This document shows positions 31,440-40,721 of a stretch of 64,000 bases of DNA, piece after piece. The first letter of the stretch is position 1; each line of letters begins with the position of its first letter. The position numbers were made by a program, and so were the translations under genes. Source of the stretch: Ariolimax columbianus (Eukaryota > Mollusca > Gastropoda > Stylommatophora > Arionidae); assembly GCA_036924085.1 (NCBI GenBank), contig JAVGWX010000012.1, forward strand, positions 29,201,901 through 29,265,900, given 5' to 3'. The notes beneath the pieces were generated by a model. That model did no database searches, was not told where the DNA came from, and was given only the letters and a program-made list of their open reading frames with translations.

Positions 31440-32895
31440 AGGAAAAACAACAACAACAACCGGAACAATAACAACAACAGGAACAACAACAACAACAACC
31501 GGAACAACAACAACAATAGGAACAACAACAACAACAGGAACAACAACAACAGCAGGAAGAACAACAACAACAGGAACAACAACAATAAGAACAACAACAA
31601 CAGGAACAACATTAACAACAACAGGAACAACAACCGGAACAACAGGAACAACAACAACAGGAACAACAACAACAGGAACAACAACAACAGGAACAACAAC
31701 AACAACAACCGGAACAACAACAACAACAGGAACAACAACAACCGGAACAACAACAACAATGGGAACAACAACAACAACAGGAACAACAACAACAACAGGA
31801 ACAACAACAGAAACAACAACAACAGGAATAACAACAACAGGAACAACAACAACAACAACCGGAACAACAACAACAACAGGAACAACAACAACAGGAACAA
31901 CAACAACATGAACAACAACAATAGGAACAACAACAACAGGAACAACAACAGGAACAACAACAGGAACAACAACAACAACAGGAAAACCAACAACAGGAAC
32001 AACAACAACCGGAACAAAAACAACAACTGTGACAACAACAACAACAGGAACAACAACAACAGGAACAACAACAACAACTGTGACAACAACAACAACAGGA
32101 ACAACAACAACAGGAACAACAACTGTGACAACAACAACAACAGGAACAACAACAACAGGGACAACAACAACAACCGGAACAACAACTGTGACAACAACAA
32201 CAACCGGAACAACAACGACAACATGGACAACAACAACAACAGGAACAACAACAACAGGAACAACAACAGGGACAAGAACAACAACCGGAACAACAACAAC
32301 AACAGGGACAACAACAACAACAGGAACAACAACAAGAGGAACAACAACAACTGTGACAACAACAATAACAGGGACAACAACAACAACCGGAACAATAACA
32401 ACAACAGGGACAACAACAACAACAGGAACAACAACAACAACAGGGACAACAACAACAACAGGGACAACAACAACAGGGACAACAACAACAGCAGGGACAA
32501 CAACAACAACTGTGACAACAACAACTGTGACAACAACAACAACAGCAGGGACAACAACAACAACAGGGACAATAACAACAACAGGGACAACAACAACAGC
32601 AGGGACAACAACAACAGCAGGGACAACAATAACAGGGACAACAACAACAACAGGAACAACAACAACAACAGGGACAACAACAACAACAGGAACAACAACA
32701 GGAACAACAACAACAGGAACAACAACAACAACAGGGACAACAACAACAACAGGAACAACAACAGGAACAACAACAACAGGAACAACAACAACAGGAACAA
32801 CAACAGGAACAACAACAACAGGAACAACAACAGGAACAACAACAACAGGAACAACAACAACAGGAACAACAACAGGAACAACAACAACAGGAACA
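31440..32895 (+). repeat. Diverged right edge of the satellite array
   Basis: From about 31.44 kb the unit composition changes. GGGACA replaces GGAACA in many units, ACCGGAAC becomes common, and ACTGTGACA appears at least seven times between 32,027 and 32,530. Both GGGACA and ACTGTGACA are rare or absent in the body of the array. The last 200 bp alternate mainly between 12-bp and 15-bp units. The array then stops within a few bases at AACAATTGTAAAATGG. Less homogenised edge units are expected at the boundary of a satellite, so this is probably the true end and not an assembly break. Confidence 0.75.
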
Positions 32896-33799
32896 ATTGT
32901 AAAATGGATAATTCAAATGAGAAATAGAGGAAGAATCATCAAAGGAGAAATAGAATTCATGAACCAGACCTGGGGCAGTATACGATAGATGACAGCAGCC
33001 TGGGTGGGCTGCCCTTAAGAACGCCATCAGGCTTGATTGTGACCAATTGCTTTATCAGTCATTGACCAAGGATCTCAAAAGTAGACACAAGGGAAGCTAC
33101 ATTTCATTCAACCTTTATCAATCAGTCACTGATATATAAACGCTGATTCAATTTTAGCTGTACATTCTCTCGTCTTTGAACTCTGAGCTGCTGGATTTTT
33201 TTAAAATAACCTTCCCCATTGTAGAACTCTAAATTGTTTCTTTGCTTCGTCTGTAAACTGCTTCAGCTTTTAAATGTAACTTGCTTCGTCCTTGACATGT
33301 TGTCGCACTTTAACTAAAAATAGCTCGTCCTTAAACTTTAAGCTGCTTCAATCTTAAGATGTATGTAAACAGGTTTTGCATTTAAACTGCTCCAACCTCG
33401 ATTTGTCTCCCTGTTTTCGGATGACGCTTTTCAAGTCTTTTACATGATATTTGATTATATATTGAAAGTATTATTATGTTATCTCTCCTGGAGATTGCAA
33501 TGTATTTGTGATCTGCACTTGCATGTCGTGTGTATTTTTTTCAAGATTCTAGAACTTACTTCAAGATGTTCCTAATGTTTTGTTTGCATATGTATCTTCT
33601 TTTATCTTGATACTTGTATATGTAAAAGTTATGTTTTAACTGAGATGTCTTTTACTTAATGTGTAGTGAATTTGGTAGGCATGGATAGGAATATCTTCTG
33701 GGTATAAGGACGCGGGTTTGAATCTGAAAAAAACCTTTATGACTTTCCTATCGGGGTTTCTTTTTCTTCTTCTTCGTACGCTGTTTACAGCGATGTTTA
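32896..33799. other. Unique AT-rich sequence, no gene seen
   Basis: This stretch follows the satellite edge directly. It has a loosely repetitive TGCTTCRWC / CTTTAAACT motif between about 33,170 and 33,420, apparently an old degenerate tandem repeat. I see no protein motif, splice-bounded exon or RNA gene. It may be intronic if the receptor exon at 40.3-40.7 kb is the start of a gene running leftward. Confidence 0.5.
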
Positions 33800-33905
33800 C
33801 GTTGCACTGTTTTATTTTGTTAAGCCTGTGGCTCAGTGCATCCGATTTCAACAGGCGTTTCTGTAGGGTTGCCCTCCTTAGCCTTTGGCTGTCCCCAGCC
33901 TAACT
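33800..33905 (-). mobile_element. Truncated SINE-like fragment carrying the shared central core
   Basis: Read on the minus strand, the stretch carries a core around AATCGGATGCACTGAGCC. It resembles the core of the SINE at 52,235-52,435 (GACGTCAGATGCACTGGGCC) and that of the family near 45.4, 48.8, 58.6 and 62.0 kb. The sequence GTTGCACTGT at one side also matches the 52.2-kb copy. No tRNA-like head remains here. Confidence 0.5.
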
Positions 33906-34316
33906 GCAAGGCAGCAGTTGTTTTTGGTCAGAGTTGTCTCTCTTAAGAAGTTGTCTTGCAGGACTATCGAGTCTACCCTACTCGTGTCTATAGGGTTTGG
34001 CAATGATATGATGGACTATGTACTAGTTTGTACTATCCCGGAAGAGAGGCAGTCCAGTGTGACTTTGTCCCAGGATCGTCACGTCATGCCAGAAACGTAG
34101 CATATGCATGTGAGTGAGGTATCTTTTTGCTCGCTTTATTTTCTCGGCTCATCTGCAGTGATGGTACGCCTAGCATTCCCCGCCACCCGGGAGGTTGTAA
34201 CAATAGGGCAGGAGGTGCAATGTCCGCTGGACTGCATCTCTTCTGCGTGCTATTGGGATGACTGATAGCAGACAGAGGCAAAGAGCTAGGCAGGAGTGCA
34301 TTTACCAGGTGCATTT

Positions 34317-34496
34317 CTGCGGCTCGACCGGGCGGGGCTGAGACGCAAGCCCCAGCCATGTCGTAGCCTCCCATCACAGCGGTGCTGAGATTTAGGGCGG
34401 GAGTCTGGCTTAGAGGCGTTCGGCCGTAGTCCCTCAGATGTTAGTTTATCAGCCAAGCACGTGGACAAAATGTCAGCGACCTGTGATTCCTCTCGA
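34317..34496 (-). pseudogene. Second, more diverged 28S rRNA 3'-region fragment
   Basis: The minus strand repeats part of the neighbouring 28S-like fragment. It includes a degenerate CGCCTCTAAGCCAGACTCC block and CAGCCCCGCCCGGTCGAGCC. Compared with the 34,572-34,988 copy it lacks about 20 bp around the GGTAGCCTCGCACC segment and has many substitutions. It lies about 75 bp beyond the 3' end of the first copy, in the same orientation. It is not a functional rRNA gene. Confidence 0.7.
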
Positions 34497-34571
34497 AATA
34501 GTGCATTTGACCAGGGGACAAGCCTGGTCATTGCACGGAGATGTTGTTCGCCTGGTGTGCGGACATATCTC

Positions 34572-34988
34572 ATGGTCAAGGGTTGAGTCTCAGCAGTTCG
34601 CAGTGAGGTAGCTGACCTACTGCTTTGGGCACCCCGACCGAGAACTAAGTCTTCTACAAATGGTTTCATACCTCATCGCCGTATGGGGTGAATATCGAGC
34701 AGCTTCCCGCCCGCTTCGATCGGCGGACGGCAGAAACCTCATTCTGCGGCTCGACCGGGCGGGGCTGGAGCGGGAGCCCCAGGTCCCCACCATGTCGAAG
34801 CCTCCCTTTGCAATCGTGCTGAGCTTTTGGGCGGGATTCTGACTTAGAGGCGTTCAGCCATAATCCCTCAGATGGTAGCCTCGCACCATTGGCTTATCAG
34901 CCAAGCACGTGAACCAAATGTCTGAACATGCGGTTCCTCTCGTACTGAGCAGGATTACCGTAGCAACGACCTGTCATCAGTAGGGATC
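34572..34988 (-). pseudogene. 28S rRNA 3'-terminal fragment, antisense to the plus strand
   Basis: The minus strand carries recognisable 3'-terminal large-subunit rRNA sequence. In order there is the conserved block reading TGACAGGTCGTTGCTACGG, then AATCCTGCTCAGTACGAGAG with its universally conserved AGUACGAGAGGA sarcin-ricin-type loop. These are followed by GAACGCCTCTAAGTCAGAAT and a terminal segment with ACTTAGTTCTCGGTCGGGGT. The match stops upstream near 34,988, so only the last part of the gene (roughly 420 bp) is present. No 18S, 5.8S or upstream 28S is in the window. It is a dispersed rDNA fragment, either a retrocopy or the body of a 28S-derived SINE. Confidence 0.85.
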
Positions 34989-35106
34989 GGGGTTTAAAAA
35001 TGCCTAGTATGCACCTCCGTTTCGACTACAGAAACCAGCAGCTATATTCAGTAGTCAAATGAATCATTACATTTTTAAAAATATAAAGACTACTGCTTGT
35101 ATACAG

Positions 35107-35360
35107 AACTGCCTTGTTCATTCTGGGGTTGAGAGTTGGACTAGTGCTTCTATGGATAACTGCCTTGTTCCTTCTGGGGTTGATAGTTGGAATAGTGCTT
35201 CTGTGGATAACTGCCTTGTTTATGCTGGGGTTCAGAGTTGAACTAGTGTTTGTATGGATAACTGCCTTGTTCATTCTGGGGTTGAGAGTTGGACTAGTGC
35301 TTCTATGGATAACTGCCTTGTTCATGCTGGGGTTCAGAGTTCGACTACTGCTCCTATACC
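35107..35360. repeat. 51-bp minisatellite, about 5 copies
   Basis: The unit contains AACTGCCTTGTTCATTCTGG and repeats every 51 bp with a few substitutions per copy. Because 51 is a multiple of three, frames stay open on both strands. On the plus strand each unit reads as a 17-residue hydrophobic segment containing WITALF; on the minus strand it reads as a hydrophilic one containing NKAVIHRS. I see no evidence of translation. Confidence 0.85.
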
Positions 35361-36439
35361 AAAGTAGGTATAAATCAAGGGTATAAATACCGCCTTGGTA
35401 TACCGTCGCGTCAAGTTAATATACCGCACAATGGTTTGCTCGTACCGCATCCTATATTTTTAGATGAAGTGTTTCTTAGAGCTGAACAAAGTCCAAATAC
35501 TAAGTATTTTTTTTAATTATTCACTGGCCGTGACATAACCAAAAAGACGTATTTGTTGAAATGGGCATACCCTCTCCAAAAGTAGGTTAAATCCATAGCG
35601 AGGAACAAACATCCATGGGCCTTTAGCACAGTGGGCTTTGAAAATTAGTGGTCGGAAGGGATTTGCAACTCTATTTCATATAATTGTGACGCCCCCTTGC
35701 TTCAACACGCTGAGGACTACACAGGCCGATGATCGGTCCAACTTCCGTTGGCGAAAAAGACGAGCGGGCTGATCTGTCGGCCCTGAGAAAGACCGCTTCC
35801 GTATGGCTACTAAAAGTAGTATCAGCCAATCAAATGATCTCTTTTATTTCTTGCGCATTCAAGCATTTTAATGGCAGCCCCTTTGAAAGTTTTCACACGA
35901 GTTTGAGAATTACATTGAATGTATTGGTGTGTTGTTGTAATTGTCCTCATTTGAAAGTGATTATGTCCATGAGATATCAAGTGTTTCAGATTTAAATGTT
36001 TCTGTGTCAGATGTTACTGACAGTGATATAAATGACAGTGAAAGTAGGGAGGAAACAGCACTCTCCAAGAATAAATATACTTTTATATATTTATTCCTAG
36101 TTATTAAATTGTTTTCCTTTTTTTTCAAAAACATCACCCTTGTCCTCTCTTATTTCCTAGAAATGGCTCCGTCTTTTATGCAACAAACCCCTTATTAAGA
36201 TTCTTCTCCAAAGGGTTTTAAGACAACCCTCTTAATTTGCAACTGGTGAAATCATTTTTAACGGGGTTGGGGAAAGGGGGGCCGGGGCCTTCCTTTTAGA
36301 GTAAATAAACGTCTCTATGGTAGAATGTTCTCCAACTCGTGAAATTGCTCACCTCCCCGAGTATGGAGCAATTGTGTTTGAAAGGAAGCTTTAGAAACGT
36401 CTCCCCCGAATATGTTACAGCGGATATAAGAATTAATAA
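35361..36439. other. No recognised gene
   Basis: The stretch has short open frames but none with a family I recognise. A plus-strand frame near 35,941 gives a Ser/Asp-rich segment followed by a hydrophobic AT-rich run; it is too short and compositionally biased to call. G-rich runs occur near 36,265. Confidence 0.4.
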
Positions 36440-37140
36440 CTAGTTTTCCTCTGAGTTTACCAGAAGACAATGAGAAAAAACGATACAGTATAAAAACGAG
36501 ACGACGATGAAGACGAGAAAGAGAATAAGAGGAGGAAGTAAAATAAGAACAAACCTCAGAATAGTTTCCTGGGCCAACAAAGTTGAAGTCGATACAGGAT
36601 GTGAGATACAAGAAAAAAAAGAGAAGCTGGAAGAAGAAAAGAAGAAGGACAGAAAGGGAAGTGCATTATATATATATATAATGACGAAGAAGACGAAGAA
36701 AAAGAAGAAGAAGAAGATTAAGAAAAAAAGAGATGCAGAAGAAGAAACAAAAAGAAGAGAAAGAAGAAAACAGATAGGAGTGGATGAAAGGATAAGTGAA
36801 AGAGCAAAAAGGTGAATGTGAATATATATATATATATAAACGGGATAAGCAAAAGAAGTTAAGATGAGGTTGATGGAAAAGGTGATAATAGAAGTAGTTT
36901 CTTGATTTTTTTTTAAAAAGAAAGAAAAGAAAGAATAAAAGTAAGACAAAAATGAATAAGAAGAAAATTAGCAACAAATATAGAGAAATGACAACAAAAA
37001 TAACTGCAGGCTTAATAAAAACTAACAAGAGGAAGAGCAAAAGATGAGGATTGAGGAGAATGTAGAATAAGACAAAAACGATGAAGAGTAGAGGAGGGCA
37101 TTTAAGAGCAAGGGCAGTGATTGATGAAGAAAGAACAATC
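36440..37140 (+). repeat. Purine-rich GAA/AGA low-complexity tract with TA runs
   Basis: The plus strand is dominated by GAAGAAGAA-type purine sequence, with short (TA)n runs near 36,670 and 36,825. Lys/Glu-rich and Phe/Leu-rich frames on the two strands are products of this composition. It lies immediately upstream of the jockey-like LINE remnant. Confidence 0.8.
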
Positions 37141-37734
37141 ACAGACATTTTTTTTTAAAAAGCAACGCACTTTAATCGTTACTTTGCAGCAGTGAATAGA
37201 ACAGAAAAGACTACAGAACAGGATAGGAAACATTTGCGCTAATGGAGGAGTCAATAGAAAGCTCTACAATGCCTCCAAATTTGATGTAGATTTCAACATG
37301 CAGATGCTCCAGCCAGCCGTGAAGAAACTCCAACCTATAAAGTCCCCAAGGCCAGTCAAGATTCATAATGAAATGTTACTTCAGGTGGGGAAAGGAGGTC
37401 AGGAAGATGTCCTCATATTGATCAACATGACATGAAGAAATGGCAAGCTTCCAAAATCATGAAGGAGTGCACATATAGTTCCAATATTGAAGAAGAAAAA
37501 AACGTAGGATAAACCAAACAGCTACTGGCCCATCTAACTAACAAATTAGTGGAGAGAATGATAAACACACGTCTCTATTGATTCCTGGAGAAATCTAACA
37601 GCTTATATCAGGAGCAAGCAGGGCTTAGAATTGGTAACTGCACAGAAGACCAGCTTTTTAGGTCTACCCAAAGAATAAATAATGATACCTCCATAACAAC
37701 GAACATACAGTGGTCATAGTTATTGTTTATCTAC

Positions 37735-38137
37735 AACAGGTTTCGAGTGGTCACCCCGGACTCTTTGTATATGACAAGGACAAGAATAACACCACTGCCT
37801 CACAGAGAGCATGTTGTAAGAGGCGACTAACTGTGACATGGTATAACACCGGCCATGGTGGGGTGGTTTGTTAAGAGCAGCATAGATGGCGCCTAACAGG
37901 CTGCGGGTCTACTTTACTCTAGTGTTTGAGTCTATTGAAATGGACTCGCACATCGGTTAACTAACCTCCGTAGGCGCTTGTCCAACGCAGCGGAGTATTA
38001 AGCTGCTCGAGCCTAGCCCGCTAAGCAGAACACCTTTCTCCCGGCTACATCCAGGCTCATACCAGAGATTGGACCTGCACAGGGGCATCTGCCGCTGTAG
38101 AAGTACAGGTCGACTAAGAACTAAGAACAGGTTTCGA
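37735..38137. mobile_element. 379-bp insertion in the LINE RT with 12-bp target-site duplication
   Basis: AACAGGTTTCGA occurs at 37,735-37,746 and again at 38,126-38,137. Removing one copy and the sequence between them restores the LINE reading STTGFDHV followed by RKGLIIKIF, the usual Asp-containing RT motif region. This shows a target-primed insertion. The insert ends in ACTAAGAACTAAG. I see no convincing tRNA-type promoter boxes, so its class stays open: a SINE or another non-autonomous retroelement. Confidence 0.75.
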
Positions 38138-38186
38138 TCATGTCTGAAGAAAAGGTCTGATAATAAAGATATTTAAGAATAAAATT

Positions 38187-38475
38187 CATGAGAAGTTCTA
38201 GAACTAGATAAGGTATATCATGACTGAACGAACGATGCAGAAATTCATGAAAAGTTCTAGAACTAGATAAAGTACATCATGACTGAACGAACAATGCAGA
38301 AATTCATGAAAAGTTCTAGAACTAGATAAAGTACACCATGACTGAACGAACGATGCAGAAATTCATGAAAAGTTCTAAAACTAGATAAAGTACATCATGA
38401 CTGAACGAACAATGCAGAAATTCATGAAAAGTTCTAGAACTAGATAAAGTACTTCATGACTGAACGAACAATGAG
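38187..38475 (+). repeat. 59-bp minisatellite inside the LINE RT, 5 copies
   Basis: The unit, containing AATTCATGAAAAGTTCTAGA and GACTGAACGAACAATGCAG, repeats five times at 59 bp. On the left it continues directly from LINE coding sequence (KIFKNKIHEKF). On the right it passes into LINE coding sequence (MKDANSCKEILEEGLSQ). The unit therefore lies within the RT ORF and looks like a tandem expansion of it. Because 59 is not a multiple of three, the frame rotates from copy to copy. Confidence 0.85.
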
Positions 38476-40015
38476 ACGAAGATGAAGGATGCGAATTCTT
38501 GTAAAGAAATTTTAGAAGAAGGTTTGTCACAAAACGCATCTTTAAGTCTTAAAGTTTTCCTGATATGCATCAATGATTTGGCTAACCAGATCAAAGTCTT
38601 AGCAGCTTTGTATGCTGATGACCTGGCAATATGGCTGAGCCATGAAGACATTGATAGTGGGATACGAAGGCTAAATGGAGACATGAGGAGACTGGACACT
38701 ACTGCCACACACGAAAACTAAAAATCATCTGTAAAAAAACTAAGAGCCCCAAAGTTGTCAAATAAAATATAATTTTGAGATTAGAAGAACACCAACTGAT
38801 TAGAGAGGAGCATCGAACATAGCTTGGAGACATTCTTAACCTACAACTCAGCCTCAAGCCGGACATCCAGAATCTGAAGAATAAAGCCGTGTGATGTTAA
38901 CAGATAGTGAAGAGGCTAGCTGGTACATCATGGAGATCAGTCAAGGATACTTTGAGTGGCTATGTGCGCCCAGTAATAGAATATGATAGTGTGCTCCAAA
39001 CAACTTGTTCCAAATCTAACTTGGAATCCCTGGACGGGATGCAAAATAGTGGAGCAATGAGGTCAACACCAAAGACAACTTGCGAAATCCACACACAGTT
39101 GGAATTCATTGAGACGCAGAGAGACAAAGCTGTTATATAAGCTTATGAGTGAAGTAGCAGAATGAAACTGGATCATTCTAACAGACTCCTTGTGGAAAAC
39201 TGGCAGCCAAATATGAGAATTAAACAAAAGTCTGCACTCATCATGTTAATGAAATCAAAGACAGATATCATCTCTCAGAAAGAAAATAAGAGTTATTGAA
39301 AGTAGTAAAGGATATACCACTTCAAGCATTCCTTAAAACACCAGAAATACAGGCAACATTTATAGACGATACAACCAACAGTTCATATCCAAGAACTCTC
39401 ATTAAACAGCTCAAAGAACTGTTGATGGCCATCCCGATGAATGAGAACATGCAAATACTGATTGATCTGCATTTAAAGCTACCACTAAAGCAGGTTGTGG
39501 TGTCTATTTATAATACCAACACAGATCCTCCGATGAGGTTTGCTTCAACTATGAAGCTGAAATCATTGCACTTGAAACCAGCTTGTGACATCTAAAAAAA
39601 AAGCCACACACAGCAACCAGTCTTCAAACAGCTAAACAGCTAATAAACACAGTAAACAAAGACACTTGGCTGACTAACCTGATGAGTCATAAAAAACACG
39701 GAGGGAGGTGGGGGTAAACAGACATATGACAAGCCCCAGTCCAAATGACAGAAAGAATCAACTCCAAGGAAGGATCAGAGCACCATTTTCCGACTGAGAA
39801 CCCAACACATCCCACTTAACAAGCACCTAAACAGAATCCAACCACAACATACTGCTGAGTGTCAGCTGTGTACACACCCATATGAAACCATTGATCATTT
39901 TCTCCTTGAGTGCTCTAGACAACAACTAGACAACAACTGACAAACACGTGCAGATACCATTATATGGCATTGAACTAAAGAACGATAGCCCGGATGCTGC
40001 TGGACTGGATCTGTA

Positions 40016-40320
40016 ACAACAACAAGAGCAATAATGATAGGACGAAGATAAAGGAAAATAATAAGTGATGAAGAAGCTGATGACGACGAAGAAGAAGAAG
40101 AGTATAAGGAAAATGAAAAAAAAGGAGAAGCAGATTCAACAATAAAAACAACAGAAAAGGAAGAAAAACAAGATCGAAGAGAAAGAAAAGCAGAAAATAA
40201 TGAATAATTAACACAAGAAGAAGAATAATAGACGAAAAAGGCATAGAAAAAAAAGAAGAAAAAGAAGAAGAAGAAGAAAAAAAATACACGAGGAAGTAGA
40301 CGAAGAACAAAAAGAACAAC
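40016..40320 (+). repeat. Purine-rich A/G low-complexity tract
   Basis: The tract begins with a short AACAACAAC run and continues as GAAGAAGAA and AAAGAAAAA sequence. It lies between the end of the jockey-like LINE and the splice donor of the receptor exon, and is probably intronic. The minus-strand reading frame that extends from the exon into it is only Phe/Leu/Ser low complexity. Confidence 0.75.
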
Positions 40321-40342
40321 AAGATCAAACCTACACACCTAC

Positions 40343-40721
40343 CTGGACCAACGAATACAGTGATATTGTGGTTGCAGCTAATTCTGGCAGCCGCCACTCC
40401 AACGACATCCCTTTCACAGCTGCCCCCAGCAGAGACCACCGCTAAATGGAAGATCCCATAGTACCTCTGGTTGATGTGCTCTATCGCTAAATCAATCGCA
40501 GGAAGCACCCGGCTTAATGAAAAGGAGACATTAAGACTAGTCGGTTCTATGATGACAAGAGTTAAGTTTGGAGGCGTCTTTGGATCTGTCCATTGCGTGA
40601 CGTTGGAGTCTGTTGTCATAGCTGATGTTGGTTGATCCGTTGTTGACGCAAGATACATTTGAGGCATGAATGGTGCAAATAATATTAGCGACGTCAGAAT
40701 GGTCCTGCACACTCGACACAT
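40343..40721 (-). CDS. Probable first coding exon of a natriuretic-peptide receptor / receptor guanylate cyclase-like protein
   Basis: The minus strand encodes 126 complete codons plus one base from an ATG at 40,721 to a strong splice donor, CCAG|GTAGGT, at 40,343/40,342. Residues 1-26 look like a signal peptide (basic start, then ILTSLILFAPFMP). Residues 52-126 match the start of the ANF-receptor type extracellular ligand-binding fold: NLTLVIIEP, then RVLPAIDLAIEHIN near residues 71-84, and ITVFVGP at the end, where this family normally continues GPGC. Four N-glycosylation sequons are present (Asn 40, 52, 64, 119), and Cys 102 and Cys 116 could pair. The protein would sit on the cell surface; its cytoplasmic kinase-like and cyclase domains are not in view. 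A class C GPCR or another member of this fold is possible. No other exon was found leftward, so the first intron would exceed 40 kb. Confidence 0.65.

Larger units (their letters stand above)
1..32895 (+). repeat. Giant 15-bp satellite array with higher-order structure
   Basis: The stretch is a continuous tandem array of ACAACAACAACAGGA. Length variants of 12, 18 and 21 bp differ by whole ACA triplets. The plus strand is nearly T-free, and the few T bases sit in recurrent variants such as GGATTAAC, AACTACAAC, AACATGAAC, ACTGGAAC and ACAATCAC. The array is already in progress at base 1, so its full length is unknown. Every frame gives low-complexity peptide: Thr4-Gly, Asn4-Arg and Gln4-Glu on the plus strand, and Pro-Val4, Ser-Cys4 and Leu4-Phe on the minus strand. 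About twelve indels break the triplet phase. I call it non-coding satellite DNA. A threonine-rich mucin-like exon is the alternative, and in-frame stops in the Thr frame argue against it. Confidence 0.95.
37220..39945 (+). mobile_element. Broken jockey-like LINE: RT, RNase H and C-terminal Cys/His motif
   Basis: Segments of a non-LTR retrotransposon ORF2 appear in the expected order but in different frames with several stops. The RT N-terminus lies at about 37,268-37,440 (KSPRPVKIHNEMLL). RT palm sequence follows (TNKLVERMIN near 37,546, then GFDHV split by an insertion). The catalytic YADD is at 38,611-38,622 within ALYADDLAIW. The thumb is near 38,913 (KRLAGTSW, GYVRPVIEY). RNase H is near 39,468-39,570 (SAFKATTKAGCGV, then NYEAEIIALE). 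The C-terminal CQLCTHPYETIDHFLLEC is near 39,860. Known jockey-clade elements share this order. The copy is inactive through stops, frameshifts, an insertion and an internal tandem expansion. Confidence 0.85.

Noticed and set aside
32029..32988. Thr/Gly repeat frame running out of the array into 30 unique codons, like a mucin end
   Set aside because: It begins at GTG with no ATG, is stopped upstream by TGA at 31,909, and the short unique tail has no recognisable domain.
34286..34669. Minus-strand 127-codon open frame
   Set aside because: It is a chance frame across 28S rRNA sequence.
36507..36949. Lys/Glu-rich and Phe/Leu-rich frames on opposite strands
   Set aside because: Both follow from the GAA-type low-complexity tract.
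39975..40342. Continuation of the receptor reading frame beyond the exon
   Set aside because: Past the GTAGGT donor the frame turns into Phe/Leu/Ser low complexity from a purine-rich tract, and the conserved Cys expected after VFVGPG is missing.
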